A stretch of DNA of 64,000 nucleotides from Companilactobacillus baiquanensis (GCF_003946605.1 NZ_RHOQ01000004.1:124001-188000), one strand, 5' to 3'; numbered from the stretch's first letter, positions 16,333-24,250 are shown. Translations and numbers: made by a program. Notes: generated by a model not told the origin, from the letters alone.

Positions 16333-17712
16333 ATGAATACAAATATTACAAGTGAACTAAAAGTTGGGGATCGTTTTCCCTTAACAATTAAACGTATCGG
16401 AATTAATGGTGAAGGTATCGGATTTTTCAAACATGTAATCGTCTTCGTTCCCAAAGCTGTTCCAGAAGACGTTATTGTCTGTGAAATAGTCGAACTTCAT
16501 GACAATTTTATCAATGGTAAAATACATAAAATCAGAACCGCCAGTCCTTATCGAAATCCTGATGTACCAGAACTTGCTAGCAAAGTTGGCGGTTTGGAAT
16601 TTGCACATATCAAATATGAAGATCAATTAAAATTCAAGGCCGATATTTTACGTGAATCTTTAGATAAATATAAACCTTATGCTTATCAAAACTACCGTAT
16701 CAAACCCACCGTCCCTTCTGTCCAACAAGAAAAATATCGTAACAAAGCTCAATTCCCGATTCAAGAAATCGACGGAAAAATACTTTGTGGATTATACAAA
16801 GATGGCACACAAGATCTAGTGGATCTAACAGAGATGCCTACACAAATGGATCTAACGATGTCTGCTATGCGTAAAATCGTCCAAATTATTAAAGACTTAA
16901 ATATTCCCGTCTTTAATCCTGAAAAAAAATCAGGTATTTTACGTATGATCGTTATTCGTGAATCAGTAGAATTTAACAAATTACAAGTTACTTTCATTAC
17001 TCGTTCGCAAAAGTTCCTCAAAGAAAGACAAATTATTGAAAAGATCCAAGCAGAGATCCCTGAAGTAAGTTCAATTTCTCAAAATATCAATCCTGATGAT
17101 AAAGGTAGCGTTTGGGGAGATGAAACAAAATTGATCTGGGGCGATGAATATCTTCAAGAAGATATTAACGGTTATATTTTCAATTTATCCCCTCGTGCCT
17201 TTCTACAATTGAATTCATTGCAGACTGATAAATTATACGATTTAGCGACTGAAGCACTTCACCCTGAAGCTGATGATGTTTTATTGGACGCCTATTGTGG
17301 TGTTGGTACGATCGGCATCACTTTAGCTGATCAAGTTAAACATGTTTATGGGATCGAAATAATCCCTGAAGCAATTGAAGATGCTAAAAAGAACGCTGAA
17401 TTAAACGAAATAAAGAATGCTGATTATTATGTAGGTTCAGTCGATCAAGTCTATCCACAACTACTAACTGACGATATTCATCCCAATGCTGTTATCGTCG
17501 ATCCTCCACGAGTTGGACTAGATGCTAAGTTAATCGATACTATTTTAAGACATCGCCCAGCAAAACTAGTTTATGTATCATGCAATCCTTCAACTTTGGC
17601 AAAAGATTTAACTAGACTAACAAATAAATATCGTGTGGAATATCTTCAACCTGTTGATATGTTCCCACAAACACCTCATGTTGAAACAATTGTTAAATTA
17701 TCAAGAAGATAG
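16333..17712 (+). CDS. rlmD: 23S rRNA (uracil-5-)-methyltransferase, RlmD/RlmCD type
   Basis: This 459-residue protein has an N-terminal TRAM RNA-binding domain (about 8-67) followed by the TrmA/RumA methyltransferase fold. The SAM motif is DAYCGVGTIGITLA, then VIVDPPRVGLD and the nucleophile C417 in SCNPSTLAKD. It methylates uracil C5 in 23S rRNA. The region equivalent to the [4Fe-4S] cysteines of E. coli RumA (after the TRAM domain) reads SPYRNPDVPELASKVGGLEF here, with none of those cysteines, so this is a cluster-free variant. Whether it modifies one or two positions (RlmC and RlmD targets) cannot be told from sequence. Confidence 0.88.
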   Translation: MNTNITSELKVGDRFPLTIKRIGINGEGIGFFKHVIVFVPKAVPEDVIVCEIVELHDNFINGKIHKIRTASPYRNPDVPELASKVGGLEFAHIKYEDQLKFKADILRESLDKYKPYAYQNYRIKPTVPSVQQEKYRNKAQFPIQEIDGKILCGLYKDGTQDLVDLTEMPTQMDLTMSAMRKIVQIIKDLNIPVFNPEKKSGILRMIVIRESVEFNKLQVTFITRSQKFLKERQIIEKIQAEIPEVSSISQNINPDDKGSVWGDETKLIWGDEYLQEDINGYIFNLSPRAFLQLNSLQTDKLYDLATEALHPEADDVLLDAYCGVGTIGITLADQVKHVYGIEIIPEAIEDAKKNAELNEIKNADYYVGSVDQVYPQLLTDDIHPNAVIVDPPRVGLDAKLIDTILRHRPAKLVYVSCNPSTLAKDLTRLTNKYRVEYLQPVDMFPQTPHVETIVKLSRR

Positions 17713-17787
17713 TACCCGTCTTTTTCTTTTGTTTAGCGCTTACAAAGACTAATATGTAAGTATCGAATAAAAAAGGGGCATATTACT

Positions 17788-18720
17788 ATGGATAAAAACT
17801 TACCTGCCGTAGCTCTTGGAACTTGGGCTTGGGGCGCAGAAAAAACTTTTGGCGATAATCTTAATGAAGCTAAATTAAAACCAGTAGTTGATCAAGCTAT
17901 GAAAATGGGCTTAAACCTTTGGGATACTGCCGCAGTATATGGAATGGGTATCTCTGAAACTGCTGTTGGTGATCTCTTAGCGGATTATGACCGTAAGGAT
18001 TACTATCTTTCAACTAAATTCAGTCCACAAATTGCCAGTGAACATGAAAAAGCTATGGAAGAAATGCTAGATGGTAGCTTGAAGAGACTCAAGACTGACT
18101 ATGTCGATCTATATTGGATCCATCGACCATCTGATGTCGAAAAATGGACTAAACAACTTATTCCGTTAGTAAAATCCGGTAAGATCAAACATGTTGGTGT
18201 CTCTAATCACAACCTTGCCGAAATAAAACAAGCACAAGCTATTTTAAATGACGCTGGTATCAAACTAGCCGCCGTTCAAAATCATTTCAGTTTACTTTAT
18301 CGTTCATCTGAAAAAGCCGGTATTATTGACTACTGTAATAAAAATGATATTACCTTTTATTCATACATGGTGCTTGAACAAGGTGCTTTGAATGGTCAAT
18401 ATAATGTTAAAAATCCCTTGCCAGAAGGTTCAGAGCGTGCCGAAAAGTATAATCAAATGTTGCCAGAATTAGAAACCTTAACGAAAAAAATGGCTGAAAT
18501 TGGTAAAAAGTATCACGCCAATACTGCTCAAATTGCTGAAGCATGGGCAATAAATAAAAAGACCACACCTATAATTGGCTTAACTAAGGAAAAATACTTA
18601 AAACCAACTAAAGATATGATCGATATTAAATTAACTAATGATGAAATGAAGCAGCTTGAAGACCTTGCTGCAGCAACTAATTTGGAAACAAAGGGTTTTT
18701 GGGAACATGCTATGATTTAA
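17788..18720 (+). CDS. Aldo/keto reductase
   Basis: This 310-residue NADPH-dependent oxidoreductase of the aldo/keto reductase superfamily has the catalytic tetrad D46, Y51, K77 and H112 (motifs WDTAAVYG, STKFSP and YWIHRP), and a C-terminal IIGLTK nucleotide-binding segment. Substrate is unknown. It converges with a MarR-type gene, the two stop codons overlapping. Base composition matches its neighbours. The upstream gap of 75 bp has no strong terminator, so partial co-transcription with rlmD is possible. Confidence 0.88.
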   Translation: MDKNLPAVALGTWAWGAEKTFGDNLNEAKLKPVVDQAMKMGLNLWDTAAVYGMGISETAVGDLLADYDRKDYYLSTKFSPQIASEHEKAMEEMLDGSLKRLKTDYVDLYWIHRPSDVEKWTKQLIPLVKSGKIKHVGVSNHNLAEIKQAQAILNDAGIKLAAVQNHFSLLYRSSEKAGIIDYCNKNDITFYSYMVLEQGALNGQYNVKNPLPEGSERAEKYNQMLPELETLTKKMAEIGKKYHANTAQIAEAWAINKKTTPIIGLTKEKYLKPTKDMIDIKLTNDEMKQLEDLAAATNLETKGFWEHAMI

Positions 18721-19145
18721 TCTAAATCCACTTTGTTACGTATAAAATCCATCGCCGAGATGACTTGATCCATTTCTTGGTCGGATAATTTTGAAAAGAG
18801 CTGATCAACTTGTTGGTCGGCTCTTTTATTTATTGTATTAAGTGTGTTGTGGCCTAAAGTAGTCAACGTCAGTAATTTAGAACGTTTATCAAGATTATCT
18901 ATCGTCTGTTCAATGTAACCTCTTTTTTCCAAACTTTTTAAAACTCGACTTAAATAACCTTTATCTATTTCTAATAATGACACTAATTCATTAGCAGTTT
19001 GAAGCTTATTTTCGTAAATTTCTAGCAAAAGCCGTGACTCTAAAACTGTTAATCCAGTCCCTAAGTGATACTTATTAGTAAGTTGCAGTGTCCGCGTGTA
19101 AAAGCGATTGAACTGCCTAACTTCATTAATTTTATCGATATTCAT
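18717..19145 (-). CDS. MarR family transcriptional regulator
   Basis: This 142-residue winged-helix regulator has TANELVSLLEIDKGYLSRVLKSLEKRGYIEQT as the recognition region, then the basic wing DNLDKRSKLLTLT and dimerisation helices. I chose ATG 19145 because AAGGAG is 8 nt upstream; a GTG nine bases earlier would overlap that site. It is divergent from an MFS efflux gene, and two dyads of one type lie between them, so it very probably represses both genes until a ligand binds. Confidence 0.9.
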   Translation of the reverse strand: MNIDKINEVRQFNRFYTRTLQLTNKYHLGTGLTVLESRLLLEIYENKLQTANELVSLLEIDKGYLSRVLKSLEKRGYIEQTIDNLDKRSKLLTLTTLGHNTLNTINKRADQQVDQLFSKLSDQEMDQVISAMDFIRNKVDLD

Positions 19146-19164
19146 AAATATCACTCCTTATACT

Positions 19165-19220
19165 TAGTTGACAAAAACAACTAACGACATTATCATTAAA
19201 AATGTTGCTTTTGTCAACTA
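19165..19220. promoter_or_regulatory. Twin MarR operators with face-to-face promoters
   Basis: Two dyads of the form TAGTTG-N7-CAACTA lie at 19165-19183 and, with one end base different, at 19203-19220. The plus promoter (TTGACA 19168-19173, 17 bp, TATCAT 19191-19196) has its -35 box in the first dyad. The minus promoter (TTGACA 19217-19212, 17 bp, GATAAT 19194-19189) has its -35 box in the second. Both promoters could be blocked at once. Confidence 0.8.
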
Positions 19221-19237
19221 ATTAGGAGGCACATTTA

Positions 19238-20614
19238 ATGTCGAAAGAAACTAAACTATCATTGTGGATCGTAACCATAGGGAGCTTTTTTGGTGTCCTG
19301 AGTTCCACCTTGATGAGTACCGCTTTACCTTCAATCATGACAACATTTGGAATTACGGCCTCATCTGGTCAATGGTTGACGAACGGATATATTATGGTCA
19401 ACGCCATCATGATTCCGACAAGCGCTTTTTTGATGAAACGATTTTCATTTAGAAAACTCTATTTACTGTTTTCAATTATCTTTTTGTTGGGAACTATTTT
19501 TGGAGCCTTTGCACAACAATACGTACTTTTAATTATCGGACGAATGATCCAAGCAATCGGTGCTGGTGTCATGATGCCTTTAGTTAACGTTTTAGCAATG
19601 AGTGAAGCTTCCAAAAAATCTCGTGGCGCCATCATGGGAATAATCGGACTGGCATTTAATTTTGCCCCAGTTGTAGGTCCGACATTATCAGGATTCATTT
19701 TGTCAGAGTTTTCATGGAGATTTTTATTCATCTTCGTAATACCATTTACCGCCATTAATATTATTTTAGCAATTATGTATTTACCAGGATTATCCAAAAA
19801 ACAAGATGTCTCATTTAATACTCTAGGACTGATATTATCTAGTTTTGGACTATTATTCCTATTATTTGGTTTATCCAATATCGGAACAACCAAGAGCTTG
19901 TCATTTAACGTTGTCGGATCGATTATTATTGGTTTGATAATTCTATTAATATTCGTTTTAACTCAAACAAAAGCTCACAGTCCTTTTATTAATCTAAAGG
20001 TTTTTGGTCGCCAACAATATGATGTTGCGACAATTATTAACATGCTTTTGATGATCACCATGTATGGAAATACTATTATCATCCCTTTACTAGTCCAAAA
20101 TGTCATGCATTACAGTGCCCTAGTTTCCGGGTTAGTTATTTTACCTGGTGCGACTTCAACGGCAATTTTATCCCCGATCAGTGGAAGATTATATGACAGA
20201 TTTGGAATCAAGCGTTTAGTTGTAATTGGATTATCAATTGATGTTATTGGAACGACCATGCAGTCATTTGTAACTAAAGATACTTCAATTTTGATGGTTA
20301 CTTTTGGTCAATTTGTCAGACAGTTAGGACTTGTTTTAGTTCTTATCCCTATCCAAACACACGCCTTATCGTCTGTTCCTAATATGATGATCTCCGATGC
20401 CGTAGCGATGTTTAATACATTACGTCAGGTGGCCGCATCAGTTGGTACCGCCATTCTAGTCGGTATAATCAGTGTGACTGAAAATCTTACTCCTGGACAT
20501 CACTTAGTTGGCGAATTAAGTGGTATCAAGGTCGGTTTTGTCGTTTCGATCGGCATGATTTTATTGTGTCTAGTCATGACCATTTGGTTGAAATCGGATA
20601 ATGAATTTGAATAA
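19238..20614 (+). CDS. MFS drug-efflux transporter, DHA2 (EmrB/QacA) type
   Basis: This 458-residue proton-driven exporter has 12-14 membrane helices. It shows the DHA2 features LSSTLMSTALPSI in helix 1, a GRMIQAIGAGVMMP motif in helix 4 and the antiporter motif C near GIIGLAFNFAPVVGPTLSGF. SD AGGAGG lies before ATG 19238. It is divergently transcribed from the MarR gene whose operators cover its promoter, which points to an inducible efflux pump for a toxic compound. The substrate is not predictable. Confidence 0.9.
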   Translation: MSKETKLSLWIVTIGSFFGVLSSTLMSTALPSIMTTFGITASSGQWLTNGYIMVNAIMIPTSAFLMKRFSFRKLYLLFSIIFLLGTIFGAFAQQYVLLIIGRMIQAIGAGVMMPLVNVLAMSEASKKSRGAIMGIIGLAFNFAPVVGPTLSGFILSEFSWRFLFIFVIPFTAINIILAIMYLPGLSKKQDVSFNTLGLILSSFGLLFLLFGLSNIGTTKSLSFNVVGSIIIGLIILLIFVLTQTKAHSPFINLKVFGRQQYDVATIINMLLMITMYGNTIIIPLLVQNVMHYSALVSGLVILPGATSTAILSPISGRLYDRFGIKRLVVIGLSIDVIGTTMQSFVTKDTSILMVTFGQFVRQLGLVLVLIPIQTHALSSVPNMMISDAVAMFNTLRQVAASVGTAILVGIISVTENLTPGHHLVGELSGIKVGFVVSIGMILLCLVMTIWLKSDNEFE

Positions 20615-20631
20615 TTTATATTGTATATAAA

Positions 20632-20673
20632 AAATAGCATCAGTAATCTGATTTTAGATTACTGGTGCTATTT
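20632..20673. terminator. Bidirectional terminator (GTAATC-core type)
   Basis: The 18-bp stem (20632-20649 with 20656-20673, one G-T pair) has loop GATTTT and A/T flanks. It separates the convergent MFS and DegV genes. Its core AGTAATCT/AGATTACT recurs in other terminators of this window. Confidence 0.8.
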
Positions 20674-20695
20674 ATTTGAGTATCTAAAAGCTTAT

Positions 20696-21562
20696 TTAAA
20701 TCATTGTTTGCCAATCACGACTCCACAAAATACCCATAGTTTTTTCACCGGTATGAACACTAATTGAAGGTCCTAAATGACTTATCGTCACTCGAACATC
20801 AGGAAATGCTTCATGCAATTCTTCGACCCAGGCTTCAGATAATACTTCGTTATTGGCATCGATCACAGTGGCATGAATTTTATAATCTACTTGTTCACTA
20901 TTTTTTTGCAATTCTAATAGCATCAAACGCAAGCAACGTTTCATTGTTCGTTCTTTTCCAATGGCAATTATTTTACCTTCTTTATTGAAGGTTAACAATG
21001 GTTTGATATTCAAAAGATTACCGATAACAGCTGATCGGTTGCTTAAACGACCAGTTCTCATTAAATGTTTTAAATCATCAACAGCAAAGTATACGTTTAC
21101 TGTCGATCTTAATTCTTCAAGTTTAGCCACAATTTCTTCTGCTTCTACGCCCTCTTTAGCTAGTGCACCAGCCAATAGACATAAATTAGCTTCTCCAGCA
21201 CTGGCTGCTAAAGAATCCACAGGAAAAACCTTTGCACGTGTATAGGTCTTACAAAACATCCTCAAATTATCCATAAACGAAGTGATACCACTGGATAAAT
21301 GAATTGAAATAATATTATCCACACCTTCATCAGCTAATTTATCATAGGCTTCTTCAATTTGTCCCATTGAAACTTGTGCTGTTGTTGGCAACTCTTTTTC
21401 ATTCTTCAAATAATCATAAAATGTCTTGAGATCTAATTCTTCCGTCTCTTTATACTGCTTACCGTCTAAAATAACCGTCACTGGTAGAACAGTAATGTGA
21501 TATTTCTCAATTTGTTCAGGCGTTAAGTATGCTGCTGTATCTGTCACAACTGCCGTTGTCAT
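20696..21562 (-). CDS. DegV family fatty-acid-binding protein
   Basis: This 288-residue two-domain DegV protein begins AVVTDTAAYLTPEQ, with VTVILDGKQYKE, the TTAQVSMGQ segment, the lipid-head-group loop SIHLSSGITSF and C-terminal HTGEKTMGILW. DegV proteins bind long-chain fatty acids, and in Gram-positives some act as FakB partners of a fatty-acid kinase. Which role applies is not shown. The SD AGGA precedes ATG 21562. Upstream on the same strand are a terminator hairpin and a 28-codon ORF, so its expression may pass through a leader. Confidence 0.9.
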   Translation of the reverse strand: MTTAVVTDTAAYLTPEQIEKYHITVLPVTVILDGKQYKETEELDLKTFYDYLKNEKELPTTAQVSMGQIEEAYDKLADEGVDNIISIHLSSGITSFMDNLRMFCKTYTRAKVFPVDSLAASAGEANLCLLAGALAKEGVEAEEIVAKLEELRSTVNVYFAVDDLKHLMRTGRLSNRSAVIGNLLNIKPLLTFNKEGKIIAIGKERTMKRCLRLMLLELQKNSEQVDYKIHATVIDANNEVLSEAWVEELHEAFPDVRVTISHLGPSISVHTGEKTMGILWSRDWQTMI

Positions 21563-21628
21563 AGATTGTCCTCATTCCTTATATCAAATTTTTATATGAT
21601 AGTAGTGGTTACAGCATAACACAAAAAA

Positions 21629-21660
21629 AGCTATTTTCTAGACTAAAAATAGCTAATTTT
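21629..21660 (-). terminator. Terminator after the 28-codon ORF, before degV
   Basis: AGCTATTTT (21629-21637) and AAAATAGCT (21646-21654) form a stem. On the minus strand it is followed by seven T (21629-21623), which makes it an intrinsic terminator for transcription toward degV. Confidence 0.65.
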
Positions 21661-21668
21661 ATTAAATC

Positions 21669-21755
21669 TTACCACAATTTCGTTGCTATTAATCCACCCC
21701 AGCCATGACCGAATTTTGTTCTTGATAATCCCATTATCTGGCGGTGAATTTTCAT
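21669..21755 (-). CDS. Small peptide ORF (28 aa), possible leader of degV
   Basis: ATG 21755 follows a strong SD (AAGGGGAG) by five bases, and the frame ends with TAA 21671-21669. The peptide is basic, with MGLSRTKFGHGWGGL in the middle and Leu-Trp at the end. A terminator hairpin starts 15 nt downstream and degV follows about 100 nt later. The arrangement resembles the leader ORFs at 753 and 21931, but there is no run of one amino acid, and only a weak 6-bp competitor to the terminator (AATAGC in the ORF with GCTATT). It may be a leader or an independent small peptide. I do not recognise the sequence. Confidence 0.5.
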   Translation of the reverse strand: MKIHRQIMGLSRTKFGHGWGGLIATKLW

Positions 21756-21852
21756 AGATGCTCCCCTTACTTATTATCTAATTAAATTGTAAATGTTTAT
21801 ATATGTATTTGTGATTGACTATCTGTCAAATCAATAAATTTATAATTCGTTA

Positions 21853-21882
21853 TTGACAAGCAAGTATGAGAAGTCTTATTAT
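21853..21882 (+). promoter_or_regulatory. Promoter of the BCAA leader / ilvE operon
   Basis: A perfect TTGACA (21853-21858), an 18-bp spacer and TATTAT (21877-21882) precede the leader ORF. Predicted start is near 21889. Confidence 0.7.
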
Positions 21883-21930
21883 GAGTCTAACTTAATTTTA
21901 ATTAATTTCTAATCAAAGGAGGTACTATTC

Positions 21931-22026
21931 ATGATGTTATCAGTTATTATTTTAATTATTGTGTTAGTCATTATTAAAAATATCAACTTGCATTCTAGTA
22001 GTACCTTCTCTAGAGGATTTTTCTAA
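21931..22026 (+). CDS. Ile/Leu/Val leader peptide (31 aa) of ilvE operon
   Basis: ATG 21931, or the adjacent ATG 21934, follows an optimal SD (AAAGGAGGT 21915-21923). Codons 3-15 encode LSVIILIIVLVII, so 12 of 13 are Leu, Ile or Val. The downstream genes encode a branched-chain aminotransferase and hydroxyisocaproate dehydrogenase. The RNA segment 21978-21995, just after the hydrophobic codons, is complementary over 18 bp to 22050-22069, the 5' arm of the terminator. A ribosome stalled on the run would leave this antiterminator free to form. This matches enterobacterial ilv attenuation in design. Function is inferred from sequence. Confidence 0.85.
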   Translation: MMLSVIILIIVLVIIKNINLHSSSTFSRGFF

Positions 22027-22050
22027 TTTTCTATTGATCGGAAACTATTG

Positions 22051-22090
22051 AATGACCAAGTTGATATTTATTCAACTTGGTCATTTTTTT
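22051..22090 (+). terminator. Attenuator terminator before ilvE
   Basis: The stem AATGACCAAGTTGA (22051-22064) with TCAACTTGGTCATT (22072-22085) is followed by a T-tract. It lies between the leader ORF stop and ilvE. Its 5' arm can pair instead with leader codons 16-22. Confidence 0.9.
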
Positions 22091-22128
22091 ATTCTAAATT
22101 AAGAACACATTCAAGGAGATAATTGTAA

Positions 22129-23160
22129 ATGGTAAAAGCAGATGCATCAAAACTAGATTGGAACAACTTAGGATTTGAATATATGGATTTACCTTATCGA
22201 TTCTTAGCAACATGGAAAGATGGTAAATGGTCAGAAGGTGAATTAACTGAAGATAATACTTTACATATCAGTGAAGCTTCAACAATTTTACACTATGGTC
22301 AAGGAGCCTTTGAAGGACTAAAAGCCTATCGAACACCAGATGATAAGCTTCAATTATTCCGTCCCGACCAAAACGCTAAAAGATTTCATAACTCATGTGA
22401 AAGATTATTAATGCCAGCCTTCCCAGAGGATAAGTTCGTTGAAGCAGTTAAGAAAGTTGTTAAAGCAAACGCAGACTTCGTACCACCTTATGGTACTGGT
22501 GGCACATTATATATTCGTCCATTAATGATCGGTGTTGGTGATCAAATCGGTGTTAGTCCCGCTCCAGAATATTTATTCACCGTCTTCGCACAACCAGTTG
22601 GTGCATACTTCAAAGGTGGTATGACTCCAATGAACTTTACAACTTCACAATACGATCGTGCCGCTCATAAAGGTACTGGTGAAGCTAAAGTCGGTGGTAA
22701 CTATGCCGCTAGTCTCTTACCACATCAAAATGCTTCTGCTAATGGGTTTGCAGATTGTGTTTATCTAGATCCTGTTGAACATAAAAAAATCGAAGAAGCT
22801 GGTGCCGCTAACTTCTTTGGTATCACAAAAGATGATGTCTTTGTTACTCCTAAATCACCTTCTATCCTACCTAGTGTTACTAAATATTCATTACTTTGGT
22901 TAGCCGAACATAGATTAGGCTTAGGAACAGAACAAGGCGATGTCTATATTGACCAACTTGATAGATTCAAAGAAGCCGGTGCTTGTGGTACTGCCGCCGT
23001 TATCGCTCCAATTGGTGGTATCGAACACGAAGGCAATTTACACGTCTTTTACAGTGAGACAGAAGTTGGACCAGTGACACAGAAACTTTACGATGAATTA
23101 ACCGGAATTCAATTCGGTACCGTAGAAGCTCCAGAAAACTGGGTACAGCAAGTAGACTAA
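22129..23160 (+). CDS. ilvE: Branched-chain amino-acid aminotransferase
   Basis: This 343-residue fold-type IV PLP enzyme interconverts Leu, Ile and Val with their 2-keto acids using 2-oxoglutarate/glutamate. Visible blocks are SEASTILHYGQGAFEGLKAYR, the lysine region GTGEAKVGGNYAASLLPH, EEAGAANFFGI and EAGACGTAAVIAPIGGI. The length is normal for the class II (eukaryote-like) BCATs of Firmicutes. It is the first structural gene behind the Ile/Leu/Val leader and terminator, and it is followed after 20 bp by a 2-hydroxy-acid dehydrogenase, which makes a two-step path between branched-chain amino acids and hydroxy acids. Confidence 0.95.
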   Translation: MVKADASKLDWNNLGFEYMDLPYRFLATWKDGKWSEGELTEDNTLHISEASTILHYGQGAFEGLKAYRTPDDKLQLFRPDQNAKRFHNSCERLLMPAFPEDKFVEAVKKVVKANADFVPPYGTGGTLYIRPLMIGVGDQIGVSPAPEYLFTVFAQPVGAYFKGGMTPMNFTTSQYDRAAHKGTGEAKVGGNYAASLLPHQNASANGFADCVYLDPVEHKKIEEAGAANFFGITKDDVFVTPKSPSILPSVTKYSLLWLAEHRLGLGTEQGDVYIDQLDRFKEAGACGTAAVIAPIGGIEHEGNLHVFYSETEVGPVTQKLYDELTGIQFGTVEAPENWVQQVD

Positions 23161-23180
23161 AGAATAAGGGGATAGTTATT

Positions 23181-24113
23181 ATGAGAAAATTTGGAGTTAT
23201 CGGTGTCGGACACGTTGGCGTTACCGTTGCATATACATTAGTTACCAAAGGAATCGCTGATGAATTAGTTTTGATCGACAAAAATGAAAAATTAGCCGTA
23301 GCTGAACAACTTGATTTGCAAGATTGTCAGGCACGACTAGATACAACGACTAAGGTTAAGATCCAAGATTATAGTGAGTTAAAAAATGCCGACGTTTTAT
23401 TCGTCACAGCAGGAAACATTCACGCCTTGGATAATAATTCCGGAAATCGTTGGGCTGAATTTGAGTATACCAGAGAAATTGTTAAAGATATTGCTCCTAA
23501 AATCGCTAAATCAGGATTTAACGGTGTTTTAGTCGATACTATGAATCCTTGCGATGCCATTGCACAATATCTTCAAAAAGAAGCTGGTTTTACTGCAGAA
23601 CAATGCTTAGCAACAGGAACATTTCTTGATACAGCAAGAATGCAACGAGTCGTAGCCGAGCAATTCGGAACTAACTCAAAGAACGTTGGCGGTTATGTTT
23701 TAGGCGAACACGGTGAATCCCAATTTGTCGCATGGTCAACCGTTACAGTTAATAATCATCCCCTAAAAGAATACGCAAAAGCTAAAGGAAAAGATTTAGA
23801 TTTAAATAACCTAGAAGATGAAATCAGACATGGTGGCTGGGCAATCCACTCCGGTAAAGGTTATACAAGCTTTGGAATCGGAACATGTGCCGTTAAATTA
23901 GCACAATCAGTTATCTCCGACGCACAACTAGAATGTCCAGTTTCTACCTATAATAAAAAGTACGACACATACTTAGGCCAGCCAGCCGTTGTAGGTAAAG
24001 GCGGCGTTCAATATGTTAATGAATTACACTTAACCGACGAAGAAGAAGCTAAATTAAAGAATTCAGCTGATACAATTAAAGAAAAATTTGCCACAATGTA
24101 CCAGAGAGCGTAG
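23181..24113 (+). CDS. L-2-hydroxyisocaproate dehydrogenase (LDH family)
   Basis: This 310-residue NAD-dependent enzyme of the lactate/malate dehydrogenase family has a Rossmann motif GVIGVGHVGVTVA, then GTFLDTARMQR and the catalytic His in GEHGESQFVAWSTV. The pattern GNIHALDN..GNRWAEF and GKGYTSFGIGT is closer to the L-hydroxyisocaproate dehydrogenase of Weissella (L.) confusa than to ordinary LDH. It should reduce branched 2-keto acids to hydroxy acids, or run in reverse. Co-transcription with ilvE supports this substrate class. Its last codons form the start of a 28-bp repeat found again 121 bp downstream. Confidence 0.85.
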   Translation: MRKFGVIGVGHVGVTVAYTLVTKGIADELVLIDKNEKLAVAEQLDLQDCQARLDTTTKVKIQDYSELKNADVLFVTAGNIHALDNNSGNRWAEFEYTREIVKDIAPKIAKSGFNGVLVDTMNPCDAIAQYLQKEAGFTAEQCLATGTFLDTARMQRVVAEQFGTNSKNVGGYVLGEHGESQFVAWSTVTVNNHPLKEYAKAKGKDLDLNNLEDEIRHGGWAIHSGKGYTSFGIGTCAVKLAQSVISDAQLECPVSTYNKKYDTYLGQPAVVGKGGVQYVNELHLTDEEEAKLKNSADTIKEKFATMYQRA

Positions 24114-24250
24114 CAGAACCGGTTAACTCTCGAGCATTGTCTAGGATAATATTAATGGTGATTTGTACCATTGATATTATTCGTAACAAGCGCAAAGAGT
24201 TGTTCTGGTAGCTCGTTTAAATCAGAGAGCGTAACAGAACCGGTTAACTC
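24102..24250. repeat. Direct repeat pair flanking nested hairpins
   Basis: Two 28-bp copies (24102-24129 and 24223-24250, 27 of 28 identical, starting CAGAGAGCGTA and ending CCGGTTAACTC) bracket a hairpin (24145-24159 with 24167-24182). A middle segment (24197-24214, GAGTTGTTCTGGTAGCTC) is partly complementary to both copies, so they compete for it. The first copy contains the stop codon of the upstream gene. I do not recognise the element. Confidence 0.6.

Noticed and set aside
16269-16454. Upstream 62-codon extension of RecX
   Set aside because: It overlaps the divergent rlmD gene and lacks family similarity; TTG 16268 has a proper ribosome site and the RecX start.
17740-17756. cre-like sequence before the aldo/keto reductase
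   Set aside because: Two conserved positions at one end do not match.
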